This document shows positions 55,532-64,000 of a stretch of 64,000 nucleotides of DNA, piece after piece. The notes under the pieces are model-generated. The model made no database searches. It was not told the origin of the DNA and saw only the letters and a list, made by a program, of their open reading frames with translations. This stretch comes from Thiosocius teredinicola (GTDB lineage: Bacteria > Pseudomonadota > Gammaproteobacteria > Chromatiales > Chromatiaceae): positions 1,349,001 through 1,413,000 of the forward strand of contig NZ_CP019936.1 in the NCBI RefSeq assembly GCF_002009425.1. Reading direction: 5' to 3'. Position 1 is the stretch's first letter; every line of letters starts with the position of its first letter. Both the position numbers and the translations under genes were made by a program.

Positions 55532-56356
55532 ATGGAAAACGCTGAGCAGATTCTTGCGCAGGTTCAGGAATTGCTGGCCGTTTACGGACTGAAGATTCTC
55601 GCGGCACTCGCGATCCTGTTGATTGGTCGGATCGCGGCGAAGTGGATCAAGTCGATCGTCGAACGCACGATGACGCGCGGCAAGACCGATCCGATGATCA
55701 TCGGTTTTGTCGGCAGCATCGTGTTTGTCGGCGTGATGGTGTTCGTGGTGTTGGCGGCTTTGAGCCAGCTCGGCATCCAGACGACCAGTTTCATCGCGGT
55801 GCTGGGTGCCGCCGGCCTGGCGATCGGCCTGGCGTTGCAAGGGTCGCTGTCGAACTTTGCGGCCGGTTTTCTGCTGATCATCTTCCGCCCGTTCAAAGTG
55901 GGCGATTTCATCGAAGGTGGCGGCACCTCGGGCATCGTCGAGAATATTCAGATCTTTACCACGACGTTACGCACCGGTGACAACAAGACGGTGATCGTGC
56001 CGAATGCCAAGCTGCTCGACGACAACATCGTCAACTACTCGACCAAACCGACGCGACGCGTCGATCTCACCGTCGGCGTTGCCTACGATGCGGATCTCGC
56101 TGAGGTCAAAAAGATCCTTGCCGATATCGCCGCCAAGGACGGCAGGGTCAAGGCCGATCCGGCGCCATTGATCGCGGTATCCGAGCTCGCCGATAACAGT
56201 GTGAACCTGGTGATGCGGATGTGGGCGGATACCTCCGACTATTGGGGTGTGTACTTCGATACGACCGAGGCGGTGAAACTCAGGCTGGACGAAGCCGGTA
56301 TCGGTATCCCGTATCCGCAGCGCGATGTACATCTGTACGAACACAAGGTTGCGTAA
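55532..56356 (+). CDS. mscS: Small-conductance mechanosensitive channel MscS
   Basis: Osmotic safety valve of 274 residues with three N-terminal helices. TM3 has the Gly/Ala pattern GAAGLAIGLALQGSLSNFAAG; the beta domain FRPFKVGDFIEGGGTSGIVE and VPNAKLLDDNIVNYSTKPTR follows. ATG 55532 lies after GGGAGAG. Length is close to E. coli MscS. Confidence 0.94.
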   Translation: MENAEQILAQVQELLAVYGLKILAALAILLIGRIAAKWIKSIVERTMTRGKTDPMIIGFVGSIVFVGVMVFVVLAALSQLGIQTTSFIAVLGAAGLAIGLALQGSLSNFAAGFLLIIFRPFKVGDFIEGGGTSGIVENIQIFTTTLRTGDNKTVIVPNAKLLDDNIVNYSTKPTRRVDLTVGVAYDADLAEVKKILADIAAKDGRVKADPAPLIAVSELADNSVNLVMRMWADTSDYWGVYFDTTEAVKLRLDEAGIGIPYPQRDVHLYEHKVA

Positions 56357-56441
56357 AAAATTTGAACTGACGCCGCGATATTCGATTGTGGCGATGTCTA
56401 AGAACGCGGACCGGAGAGTCCGCCGACCAGAGGGTTAAGGT

Positions 56442-58568
56442 ATGCGTTCCCTGCTCAAGGTGTTATTCGGGCTGATCCTGGTGATCGTCGTGCTGGCCGT
56501 CGGTGTGGTTGTTTATCTGACGACCGTGTTCGATCCGAACGAGCATAAACCGCGGATCGTTGAACAGGCCAAGAAGGAACTCGGGCGCGATATCGCGATC
56601 GAGCAGGACCTAAGCGTGACCTACTCTCCGTGGCTGGGCCTGCGAACCGGCGGGGTGAGAGTCGGCAACGCCGCGGGTTTCAAGGCCAAGAACATGGCCG
56701 AGATCGATGAACTCGACATCCGCGTGAAGCTTTGGCCGCTGCTGAGCCAGCGTGTCGAAGTCGATACCCTGGTACTCAAGGGCCTGCGCCTGAACCTCGA
56801 AAAAGACGCGCAAGGCAAAACGAACTGGGCGGACCTGACGGAAAAAGCCGCGGCCGATGCCGAACAAAAGCCGGCTGAAAAAGAGCAGCCCTCAGACGGG
56901 GGTTCCGCCGTGCAGTTCAGCGTGCAGGGTATCCAGATCGAACAGGGCCGGGTCTCCTGGGACGACCGCCAGGCCGGCAAGCAGTATGTGCTCGACGGTG
57001 TTCGCCTGGTGACCGGTGCACTCGAACCGGGCGCGTCGGTGCCGGTAGAGGCCGGGGTGCTGTTCACCAGCAACGCGCCGGCGATGAAGCTCGATGCCTC
57101 GCTGGAGGTAACGCTGTCGAGCGATGACGACCTCGCGGTGTTCAAGGCCGATGGCCTGACGCTGCTACTGGACGCCGAGGGCGAAGGGCTGCCGTCGGGT
57201 GGCGCCAAGTTGTCGCTGAAGGCGAACATGGTGGCCGACACCCGGGCCGACACGCTGTCGCTCGATCAACTCGAGATCACCGGGCCGGCGATGAAGGCGA
57301 CCGGCAATGTTGCGGTCAGCGGCATGAAGACCAACCCCCAGGCCAAGGGCAAGCTCAAGATTGCCGAAACCAATCTGAAGACGTTGGCATCGATGTTCGC
57401 GACCCCGATCGAGACGACCGATCCAAACGCAATGACCAAGGCCGGTGGCGAACTGAGCTTCGACTACGCCAACGGCGCGGTCAAACTCGATCCCTTCAAG
57501 ATCACGCTCGATGATTCCGAACTCGACGGCTTCGTACACGTGTTGAAGACCGACGGGCCGGTCGTCAGGACCAAGATGACGTTGAATGAAATCGACCTGG
57601 ATCGCTACATGCCACCGGCAGCAGCCGGCAGCCAAGCGGGTGCGGCAAAGTCGGACGGCGATGCGGCGAAGAATGGTGGCAAGACGGCGTCGGCCGATCC
57701 CTTTGGCGGTTTGCGCACGCTGGATTTCGAGGGTGACTTCAAGATCGGCAAGCTCAAGGTCAACAATGCGCGCATGAGCAATGTGACGGCCAAAGTGGTA
57801 TCGAAAGGCGGCGTGCTCAAGGTCGATCCGATGGCGGCGGATCTCTACCAGGGAAAGTTCAACGGTAGCACCACGTTCGACGCCCGCGGGAAGCAACCGA
57901 AGCTGGCGCTGAACAATTCACTGACCGGCATCCAGGTTGGCCCGCTGCTGAAAGATGTTGCCGGCGAGGATCGCTTGACGGGTAACGGTGAACTGCACGC
58001 GAACGTCAGCATGGTCGGGCTCAGTGAGGCTGATATAAAACGCAGCTTGAACGGCACGTCGCGCTTTGCCTTCACCGATGGCGCGCTGAAAGGCGTCAAT
58101 ATCGCCGAAACCGTGCGCAAGGCGAGCGCCGCGCTCGGGATCGAGAGCAAATCGATGGAAACCGGCACGCCGGGTCAGACCGATTTCTCGGAGCTCAGCG
58201 GTTCACTGCAGATGACAAACGGTATCGTGCGCAACGACGACCTGCAGGCCAAGTCACCGCTGTTGCGCATCGAGGGCAAGGGCAAGGTGGATCTGCCGAA
58301 CAACTCGATCGACTACCTCGTGATCACCGAGTTGGTGAAATCGTTGGCGGGGCAGGGTGGCAAGAGCCGTGACGAGCTGTCGGGTGTGCCGATACCGGTG
58401 CGCGTGACCGGTCCGCTGGACAACCCGAGCTACCGTCCTGATCTGCAGGCGGCAATCAACGCCAAGGCGAAGGCCAAGATCGACGAGAAGAAGGAAGAAC
58501 TCAAGCAGAAGGCCGAAGAGAAGGTGAAGGAAAAACTCGACGATGCCCTGAAAGGGTTGTTCCGCTAG
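56442..58568 (+). CDS. AsmA family envelope protein
   Basis: Inner-membrane-anchored periplasmic protein of 708 residues: N-terminal helix (LLKVLFGLILVIVVLAVGVV), then VYLTTVFDPNEHKPRIVEQA, the AsmA start. The C-terminal domain includes IDYLVITELVKSLAG and IPVRVTGPLDNPSYRPDLQA, ending in a charged Lys/Glu coiled tail. AsmA-like proteins are thought to carry phospholipid toward the outer membrane. Followed by a terminator. Confidence 0.92.
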   Translation: MRSLLKVLFGLILVIVVLAVGVVVYLTTVFDPNEHKPRIVEQAKKELGRDIAIEQDLSVTYSPWLGLRTGGVRVGNAAGFKAKNMAEIDELDIRVKLWPLLSQRVEVDTLVLKGLRLNLEKDAQGKTNWADLTEKAAADAEQKPAEKEQPSDGGSAVQFSVQGIQIEQGRVSWDDRQAGKQYVLDGVRLVTGALEPGASVPVEAGVLFTSNAPAMKLDASLEVTLSSDDDLAVFKADGLTLLLDAEGEGLPSGGAKLSLKANMVADTRADTLSLDQLEITGPAMKATGNVAVSGMKTNPQAKGKLKIAETNLKTLASMFATPIETTDPNAMTKAGGELSFDYANGAVKLDPFKITLDDSELDGFVHVLKTDGPVVRTKMTLNEIDLDRYMPPAAAGSQAGAAKSDGDAAKNGGKTASADPFGGLRTLDFEGDFKIGKLKVNNARMSNVTAKVVSKGGVLKVDPMAADLYQGKFNGSTTFDARGKQPKLALNNSLTGIQVGPLLKDVAGEDRLTGNGELHANVSMVGLSEADIKRSLNGTSRFAFTDGALKGVNIAETVRKASAALGIESKSMETGTPGQTDFSELSGSLQMTNGIVRNDDLQAKSPLLRIEGKGKVDLPNNSIDYLVITELVKSLAGQGGKSRDELSGVPIPVRVTGPLDNPSYRPDLQAAINAKAKAKIDEKKEELKQKAEEKVKEKLDDALKGLFR

Positions 58569-58592
58569 CCTCGCAAGGCATCGCGAGAAGAG

Positions 58593-58622
58593 AAAAAGCG
58601 CGGCAAACACCGCGCTTTTTTT
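58593..58622. terminator. Bidirectional terminator between asmA-like and methyltransferase genes
   Basis: AAAAAGCGCGG, six-base loop, CCGCGCTTTTT with further T. Works for both convergent genes; the methyltransferase stop overlaps its end. Confidence 0.85.
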
Positions 58623-59460
58623 ATTTTTCGGCGGTCAGATAGGCGATCCAGCCGGCATCGGCGTCGGCGCGTTTTGCGGGCTTGAAATCGCCGTCGGGCT
58701 CGCCGTCCTTGTCCCAGCCCTGCCAATACACGGTCACCCGGCTAAAGCCGCACTCTTCGAGCAGTTCGCGCACCTCGGGCAGCGACCACAGGCGCCACTC
58801 GTAGCTGAACGCCTTGTTCATCTCCGAACCGTCGGGGAAGGCGAACGAGATCGTGCAGTGCAGTTCGTGGTCTATCGGGTTGAACGAAGTTTGTTCCCAG
58901 ATGTAGGTGAAGCCATCGCCGTCGTCGTCGATTTCGCGCTCTTCGACGATCTCTTTGTGGCTGTCGTAGCCGCCGTAACAATCGAGGAAGAAGATGCCAT
59001 CGTCCTGCAATGACGAATGCACGCTCTTAAAGTATTGCTTGAGGTTCTGCCGTTCCTTCAGCAGCCAATAGCTGAAGTTCATCGCCGAGATGATATCGGG
59101 CTTGGCCGTCTTGACGTTCAAGACGTTTTTTTCAAGCAGCGTGATACGTTGGCGCTGCTTTTTCGTGAGTTTCGACAGGTTGTTCTTACGTCCCCAGTCG
59201 AGCACTTCGGGATCGAGGTCGACACCGATGGCCTCGCGTTTGTCGCCGCGCTTCACCCATTCGCAGCAGACGTTGGCCGTGCCGCAGAAGTCTTCGCGCA
59301 GCAGCTTGGCGCGCCGTTTTTTCAGCTTGCGGAAGGTCTCGTCGACAAAATCGATCTCGGCCTCGGCGCACTGCACAGAGAGTTCATAGAGATGGTGGCG
59401 GTCGGCGGTGGAGGCAATGGAAGGGGTAGATTTGCTACGGCGTTTGCCTTTCTTCTTCAT
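58621..59460 (-). CDS. Class I SAM-dependent methyltransferase
   Basis: Methyltransferase of 279 residues. A Lys/Arg-rich N-terminal tail (MKKKGKRRSKSTP) precedes the Rossmann core: LLREDFCGTANVCCEWVKRG as motif I, EAIGVDLDPEVLDWG, DIISAMNFSYWLLKERQNLK and DGIFFLDCYGGYDSHKE. Substrate not identified. Divergent from the YbaK gene. Confidence 0.85.
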   Translation of the reverse strand: MKKKGKRRSKSTPSIASTADRHHLYELSVQCAEAEIDFVDETFRKLKKRRAKLLREDFCGTANVCCEWVKRGDKREAIGVDLDPEVLDWGRKNNLSKLTKKQRQRITLLEKNVLNVKTAKPDIISAMNFSYWLLKERQNLKQYFKSVHSSLQDDGIFFLDCYGGYDSHKEIVEEREIDDDGDGFTYIWEQTSFNPIDHELHCTISFAFPDGSEMNKAFSYEWRLWSLPEVRELLEECGFSRVTVYWQGWDKDGEPDGDFKPAKRADADAGWIAYLTAEK

Positions 59461-59624
59461 CCTGCTGTCGGGTTCCGTTGTTGCTCAGAACTGTGACTAT
59501 ACTTCAAATCTAGCGGTCTGCCCCGCGAGGCTTCGTTTTCGCGGCAGGGTTGGTCTCCCTGTAATCGGGCAGCTCGCGGGCGGGGTGAAATACCCGGGTG
59601 AAAATTTGTTGGGAGGAATTCGTG

Positions 59625-60095
59625 ATGGGTGTTGCAACGACACTCCGGGAGTATCTGGAGAGCCGTGGCATTGCTTACGAAATCGTCGAGCATCCACATA
59701 CCGACTCTGCCATGCGTGCCGCCGAAGCGGCGCATGTGCCGGGTGATCAAGTGGCCAAGCCAGTTCTACTTGGCGACGACCACAGTTATCTTCTCGCCGT
59801 GATACCGGCAACCCACCGACTGGAACTGGATCGCCTGAACCAGATGATGGCGCGCAATCTCGAAATGCTGCCCGAGGACGAAATCGAGGCGACATTTTCG
59901 GATTGCGAGCGAGGCGCGATTCCGGCGTTGGGCGAACCCTACGGTGTCGACGTGCTGATCGACCCGGCGCTGATCCATCAAGCGGACGTGTATTTCGAAT
60001 CGGGCGACCATGAGCACCTGATTCATCTGCACGGCGAGGTGTTCCGCAACCTGATGGAACACGTCCCCCGGGCACACGTCAGCCATCACCTCTGA
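59625..60095 (+). CDS. YbaK/ProX-type aminoacyl-tRNA deacylase
   Basis: Trans-editing domain protein of 156 residues. Family features are LREYLESRGIAYEIVEHPHT, Lys in VAKPVLLGDD and the GXXXP loop GAIPALGEPYGVDVLID. It probably hydrolyses mischarged tRNA such as Ala- or Cys-tRNAPro. ATG 59625 follows GGGAGGA by about 8 bases and is preferred over ATG 59598. Confidence 0.87.
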   Translation: MGVATTLREYLESRGIAYEIVEHPHTDSAMRAAEAAHVPGDQVAKPVLLGDDHSYLLAVIPATHRLELDRLNQMMARNLEMLPEDEIEATFSDCERGAIPALGEPYGVDVLIDPALIHQADVYFESGDHEHLIHLHGEVFRNLMEHVPRAHVSHHL

Positions 60096-60204
60096 ACCGA
60101 CGCGGCGAGGGCGCCGACGTTGCGCCCGACGCCGGTCTGGTTTAATCTTGCGCGCCTTGTTTTCATGGCGCGGCGCTTCTCTGCACCCCGCCTGAACAGT
60201 TCCA

Positions 60205-60335
<131 letters not shown>

Positions 60336-60485
60336 CGACTACGAGCGATCGATTCGGACCCTCGGAATCAAAATGGTGGTTCGACAGCCATCACGTAGTG
60401 ATGGCGCAGACGCCGGCTGTGCCGGCGCCCCGAAGGGGTGAGCTGCGTAGCAGCGAATCAATCCCTCCCTCTCCGCCAATAAAAC

Positions 60486-60513
60486 AAAAGGCCCCCTCAA
60501 GGGGGCCTTTTTT
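60486..60513 (+). terminator. Second copy of the tRNA-Ser terminator
   Basis: AAAAGGCCCCC, TCAA loop, GGGGGCCTTTT plus T-run. Stem is shorter than in copy 1 but intact although no complete gene precedes it. Confidence 0.8.
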
Positions 60514-60896
60514 CGTTTGTGGCTCCGAGCGAGTCATTCGAAGCCTCGGCGTCAGAAAGGCGGCTCGATAGCCGGCGTCGTGCTGGAGTCACGATCAGGG
60601 CATTCATGGATTCGAGAGGCGGCTTGCCCCGATGACTTGCCGATGTCGAGTTCGCTTCTTTAGGATATCGACTTGTAAAGAATCGTTCGGCCCATTCGCA
60701 GAAGTGAATCGGGTCGACAGGCGCCGCCCTGCTTGGGCGGACGCGGCGGAGCCGAGCGACGGCAAACGTGTTCTTACCCTTGTCCGATCCCTCGGTGTTC
60801 GATCGTATCCCGGTCATATCAATGTCGTGAGATTGGATGGACCTTGTGCAATACCCGGTCGAGAGGTCCCGACCGAAATGAATTGACGACCAGATA
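60514..60896. other. Non-coding stretch between tRNA-Ser repeat and lipid genes
   Basis: Holds the end of the second repeat copy (to 60573) and GC-rich inverted-repeat sequence around 60720-60760. Overlapping readings on both strands (60632-60886 plus, 60497-60985 minus) have low-complexity, Arg/Ser/Pro-rich translations without family resemblance and are not called. No clear promoter for the 60897 gene was seen. Confidence 0.5.
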
Positions 60897-62219
60897 ATGA
60901 ACTCACCGTACCCACGCGCCGAAGCCAGACGATCGAAACTGGCGTGCTTCGACTTCGACGGTACGCTGACGTCGAGCAACATCATTCATCAGATCATCGT
61001 TATCAAATTCGCCTATTACGCGGGCCTCAAGCGTTACCTGTGGCTCTTTGGGTTCGTGTTGTCGTTGCCGGTGTACTTCTATTGGTATAAGCGCGACGCG
61101 GTGGAGTTCAACCGGCGTATCTACCGACAGTTTCGTGGGCTGGAACGGCGCAGGCTCGAGCAGATCGTCGACGAGCGGGTGGTACCGTTTGTTCTCCTGA
61201 AGGTGTTTGCCGACGCGCACCTGCGCATCGCTGACTACCGGCAGCGCGGCTATGAACTGATGGTCATTTCGGCGTCCTGGCATGTGGTCGTGTCGGCTGT
61301 CGCTGCTCGCCTGGGTATTCGCCATTGTCAGGCAACCACGCTCGAAGAAGTCGACGGCGTGTTGACCGGTGAGATCGTCCGGCTGGTGGATGGCGAGGAA
61401 AAGTCACTCGCTCTGACGCAGTTCTGTCGAGACTATGGCGACCGTCCTGGGCATATCGAGGTCTTCGGCAACTCCTCGTGGGACATACCGATGCTCGAGC
61501 AGGCAGGGCGCGCCCACGTCGTGAACCCCGGTCGGGCGTTGACTGCCTGGGCAAACGCAAACGATGCCGAGTCGCATCGCTGGAAGCATCCCAGGCTGCA
61601 CTGGTCGGTATTCGTGTTCTATCCGCTGGCGTACCTGATCGTTTCGCGCTGCGAGGGTTTGGAAGAGATTCCGAAGACAGGCGGCGCCCTGATCATCGCC
61701 AATCACACCAGCTATTTGGACCATTTCGTGCTCTACAGCCTGGTGGCCAGGCACGTACGCAGGCAGGCCAAGTTTGTCGCCAAGGTCGAGCATTTCAAGA
61801 ATCCGATGGTGAGTCGAATCATCACCTCTCTCGGTGCTTTCCCGATCGATCGGCAGCGCGGTGGGCGAACCGCATTGTCGAGAACGGTGGAGATGGTCAA
61901 CCGGGGTGAACTGGTGGTGATCTATCCGGAAGGCACGCGCAGTCGGGACGGAGAATTGAAGGCCTTCAAAGCGGGGATCGTTTTCGTGCAGGACAAGACG
62001 GGTTGTCCGATTGTGCCCGCGGCGATCCATGGCGCCTACGCGATGTGGCCCGCCCGAAATCGCATTCCCCGGCCGGGCCGCATTCACGTGAAATTCGGCA
62101 GCAAAATCGACCAGTGGGATCCGTCCGATCTGGCCAGCCTGTCGCCGCTGGGTGTCCAGAAGAAGAAACTCGACACTCTGCATGCGAAGGTGCAGGCATT
62201 GTTCAATGCCATACAGTAG
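60897..62219 (+). CDS. HAD-IB phosphatase fused to PlsC acyltransferase
   Basis: Two-domain protein of 440 residues. N-terminal HAD-IB hydrolase (about 15-220): nucleophile motif FDFDGTLTSSN, VISASWHVVVSAVA, and FGNSSWDIPMLEQAG. The C-terminal lysophospholipid acyltransferase (about 235-430) has HX4D ANHTSYLDHF, GAFPIDRQRGG, YPEGTRSRDG and VPAAIHG. All catalytic motifs are present. Such fusions can dephosphorylate a lipid or glycerol phosphate and acylate a product. It heads a lipid gene set and may take acyl chains from the downstream ACP. Confidence 0.87.
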   Translation: MNSPYPRAEARRSKLACFDFDGTLTSSNIIHQIIVIKFAYYAGLKRYLWLFGFVLSLPVYFYWYKRDAVEFNRRIYRQFRGLERRRLEQIVDERVVPFVLLKVFADAHLRIADYRQRGYELMVISASWHVVVSAVAARLGIRHCQATTLEEVDGVLTGEIVRLVDGEEKSLALTQFCRDYGDRPGHIEVFGNSSWDIPMLEQAGRAHVVNPGRALTAWANANDAESHRWKHPRLHWSVFVFYPLAYLIVSRCEGLEEIPKTGGALIIANHTSYLDHFVLYSLVARHVRRQAKFVAKVEHFKNPMVSRIITSLGAFPIDRQRGGRTALSRTVEMVNRGELVVIYPEGTRSRDGELKAFKAGIVFVQDKTGCPIVPAAIHGAYAMWPARNRIPRPGRIHVKFGSKIDQWDPSDLASLSPLGVQKKKLDTLHAKVQALFNAIQ

Positions 62220-62310
62220 CGCCCTTGGACCGTGTCTGAAACGGTGTTGTCAATTATCGCTGTTTGATACTTAATGAGGCGGTAATGCTCCGCATGCCGA
62301 TGAGATGGTT

Positions 62311-63285
62311 ATGGCAGATCAAAACCTGCTGAAGGAAACACGCGTCTACGCGAAAGAAGATCGACGCAAGAGCTGGCGCTTCGTCGTCACAACGATGGCG
62401 CTGTTGGTGGCGAGCATGGTGCTGGCGGTCGTCGTCGACAACGCCGTCGCCAGACTGTTGCTGTCGATACTCATCGGTCTGTTGATGGTGCGAGCATTCA
62501 TTCTGTTTCACGATTTCTACCATCACGCGATCCTGCGGGATTCGCCCATAGCGAAAGGTTTGTTCTGGACCTATGGCATGCTGACCCTGAGTCCGCCGAG
62601 CATTTGGAAGGAGACACACAACTTCCATCACGCGCATACCTCGGTCATCGAGTTCTCGAACATCGGCTCGTTTCGCATCATGACGGTCGAGGAGTGGCGG
62701 CGTTCCTCACCTCTGAGCCGCTGGCTTTATCGAGCGCAACGACACCCCTTGACGATCGTGTTCGGGTATTTCACGGTATTTCTGTACGGCATGTGCATAC
62801 AGGGCTTTTTGCGCAAGCCACGCAAGAACTGGGAAGGGTTGTTGGCGGTCGCGATCGCGGTATTGATCTTCGCCGGCTTCCTTCTCGCTGATGCCTTGGC
62901 GCTGTACTTTTTTGTATGGCTGCTACCTTCGATGATCGGTGCGGCGCTCGGCGCTTACCTGTTCTACGCGCAGCACAACTTTCCCGGTATGGAACTCAAA
63001 GAGCGCAATGACTGGACGTATACCTACGCGGCATTGCATTCAACGTCATTTATCGACATGCCGAAGATCATGCATTGGTTCACCGGCAATATCGGGTATC
63101 ACCACATACACCACATCAATCACCGGGTACCGTTCTACCGTCTCCCGGAAGCCATGCAGGGGATTCCTGCACTGCAGGTGCCGCATGTCACCACGCTGAA
63201 TCCCAAAGAGGTGTGGCGATGCCTGAAATTGATGTTGTGGGATAGCCAGGCAAACCGAATGATTACAACAGAAGAAATCGCGTGA
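62311..63285 (+). CDS. Membrane fatty acid desaturase
   Basis: Di-iron desaturase of 324 residues (ATG 62305 is two codons upstream). Three His boxes: FHDFYHHA, THNFHHAHT and GYHHIHHINHR. Hydrophobic hairpins at about 30-60 and 185-225. It introduces a double bond into an acyl lipid, acyl-CoA or acyl-ACP. The ACP gene follows 10 bases later, which suggests acyl-ACP as substrate. Confidence 0.87.
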   Translation: MADQNLLKETRVYAKEDRRKSWRFVVTTMALLVASMVLAVVVDNAVARLLLSILIGLLMVRAFILFHDFYHHAILRDSPIAKGLFWTYGMLTLSPPSIWKETHNFHHAHTSVIEFSNIGSFRIMTVEEWRRSSPLSRWLYRAQRHPLTIVFGYFTVFLYGMCIQGFLRKPRKNWEGLLAVAIAVLIFAGFLLADALALYFFVWLLPSMIGAALGAYLFYAQHNFPGMELKERNDWTYTYAALHSTSFIDMPKIMHWFTGNIGYHHIHHINHRVPFYRLPEAMQGIPALQVPHVTTLNPKEVWRCLKLMLWDSQANRMITTEEIA

Positions 63286-63295
63286 GGAAGTATTG

Positions 63296-63544
63296 GTGAG
63301 TGAATCTACAGAACAAAAAGTAATCGAGCTGGTCGCAAAGCATTCGGAAACCGATGTTGCGCAGATCTCTGCCGACACCAACCTGACGGATACCGGTATT
63401 GAGTCCGTCGGTGTCGCCGAGTTGATCTTCGATCTGGAGGAATACTTCGATATCACGATTGAAGATACCGACGATATTCAGAACCGTTTCAACCTCGGGA
63501 CCATCGCCGACATCGTCAAACTGATTGAGAAACTGCGGGCCTGA
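63296..63544 (+). CDS. Acyl carrier protein
   Basis: Acidic carrier of 82 residues. The phosphopantetheine Ser lies in DTGIESVGVAELIFDLEEYF, a variant of the usual DSL motif (ES-V). GTG 63296 is 5 bases after GAGGAAG; TTG 63293 is possible. Not the housekeeping AcpP, whose motif is DSLD. It lies between desaturase and ketosynthase and so is dedicated to this cluster. Confidence 0.87.
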   Translation: MSESTEQKVIELVAKHSETDVAQISADTNLTDTGIESVGVAELIFDLEEYFDITIEDTDDIQNRFNLGTIADIVKLIEKLRA

Positions 63545-63549
63545 ACACG

Positions 63550-64000
63550 GTGGATCAACGTATCGTTGTTACCGGTTTCGGTGCGATTTCCGCATTGGGC
63601 AACAATCGCGAAGCATTTGCTCACAACCTGTTCGCGGGATTCGATGGCGTCGATGAAATCAGCCGCTTCGACCCGGAGTCGGTGCAATGCCGCCGGGCGG
63701 CCGAGGTTCGCGGCTTCGTTCCGGCCGAACATATCAACGAGAAGGACTTGTCGTTCTACGACCCTTTCTCCCAGTTTGCCGTGGTCGCAGCGCGCGAAGC
63801 GGTCGCCCATGCCGGCATCACAATCGATACCGAGCTTGCCGAACGGTGCGTCGTGTTGTTCGGTACCGGTGTCGGTGGGCAACAAACACAGGAAGACGGC
63901 TATCGTCGACTGCTCATAGAAGGCGCGAAACGCCTGCATCCGTTTACCGTACCGAAGCTCATACCCAGCTCGGCGGCGAGCCTGATCAGCATGGACCTGG
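63550..64000 (+). CDS. Beta-ketoacyl-ACP synthase (FabF-like), partial
   Basis: The first 150 codons, from GTG 63550, read DQRIVVTGFGAISALGNNRE, then ARAA-like core sequence AAREAVAHAGI, FGTGVGGQQTQEDGYRRLL and FTVPKLIPSSAASLISM. This is the N-terminal half of a KAS I/II enzyme. The catalytic Cys and His lie outside the window. It starts 5 bases after the ACP stop, so chain extension is probably part of this cluster. Confidence 0.87.
   Translation, partial: MDQRIVVTGFGAISALGNNREAFAHNLFAGFDGVDEISRFDPESVQCRRAAEVRGFVPAEHINEKDLSFYDPFSQFAVVAAREAVAHAGITIDTELAERCVVLFGTGVGGQQTQEDGYRRLLIEGAKRLHPFTVPKLIPSSAASLISMDL

Noticed and set aside
60632-60886. 84-codon plus-strand reading before the HAD-PlsC gene
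   Set aside because: No ribosome site, no recognisable motif, basic low-complexity translation.
60497-60985. 162-codon minus-strand reading after tRNA-Ser
   Set aside because: Runs through the duplicated repeat and into the start of the HAD-PlsC gene; no family resemblance, composition of non-coding sequence.

Overview
The window is GC-rich, densely coded chromosomal DNA from a gammaproteobacterium. The evidence for that placement is the gene order fliLMNOPQR-flhB-flhA-flhF-flhG-fliA-cheYZAB-motCD-parC-parP-cheW-DUF2802. This is the polar-flagellum layout of Pseudomonas-like and Chromatiales-like Gammaproteobacteria. A PhoPQ-like pair, a Zur/Znu operon, queA-tgt-yajC-secDF and a sulfide:quinone-reductase-like flavoprotein fit the same group. 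A sulfur-oxidising lineage is an inference from the last gene only. Almost every kilobase is coding, with short intergenic gaps and many stop/start overlaps.

Layout. (1) 1-2358, minus strand: a PhoP/PhoQ-like two-component pair (kinase cut by the window edge) behind a PepSY protein and a small secreted protein. (2) 2447-5444, minus: a zinc-uptake operon znuA-zur-znuC-znuB with a candidate Zur box over the znuA promoter. (3) 5607-8107: a membrane class III cyclase coupled to a TPR lipoprotein. (4) 8245-11836: a module of single-domain response regulator, CheC-type phosphatase and PAS-GGDEF-EAL protein behind a good sigma-28 promoter. (5) 11915-17665: terminator, tRNA-Leu(CAA), queA, a candidate small RNA on the minus strand, tgt, yajC, secD, secF. 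(6) 17739-21565: two GT4 glycosyltransferases and metY. (7) 21603-23649: an Aer-like PAS protein overlapping a CZB-containing chemoreceptor. (8) 23671-34945: mixed metabolic and transport genes (HerA-like ATPase, SQR-like oxidoreductase, TSUP exporter, aminotransferase, acetoacetyl-CoA synthetase, ABC-2 exporter, UMF1-type MFS, YugP-like peptidase). (9) 35131-54570: the flagellar export, motor and chemotaxis supercluster, opened by a sigma-54 promoter before fliL and a sigma-28 promoter before cheY. (10) 54727-60095: DUF4197, MscS, AsmA, a methyltransferase and a YbaK deacylase. (11) 60205-60573: tRNA-Ser(GGA), followed by a diverged duplication of its 3' end and terminator. (12) 60897-64000: a lipid gene set (HAD-PlsC fusion, desaturase, acyl carrier protein, ketosynthase cut by the window edge).

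How the parts work together: FlhF/FlhG place and count the polar flagellum. RpoN starts fliL and FliA starts the chemotaxis genes. ParC/ParP should hold the CheA/CheW arrays at the pole. The RR-CheC-GGDEF/EAL module and the split Aer/CZB receptor carry the same type of sigma-28 promoter, so they probably belong to the same motility regulon.

The least expected items are the candidate anti-Shine-Dalgarno small RNA between queA and tgt, the CheC-c-di-GMP module in a genome that already has CheZ, and the duplicated tRNA-Ser 3' end immediately before a specialised acyl-chain gene set.
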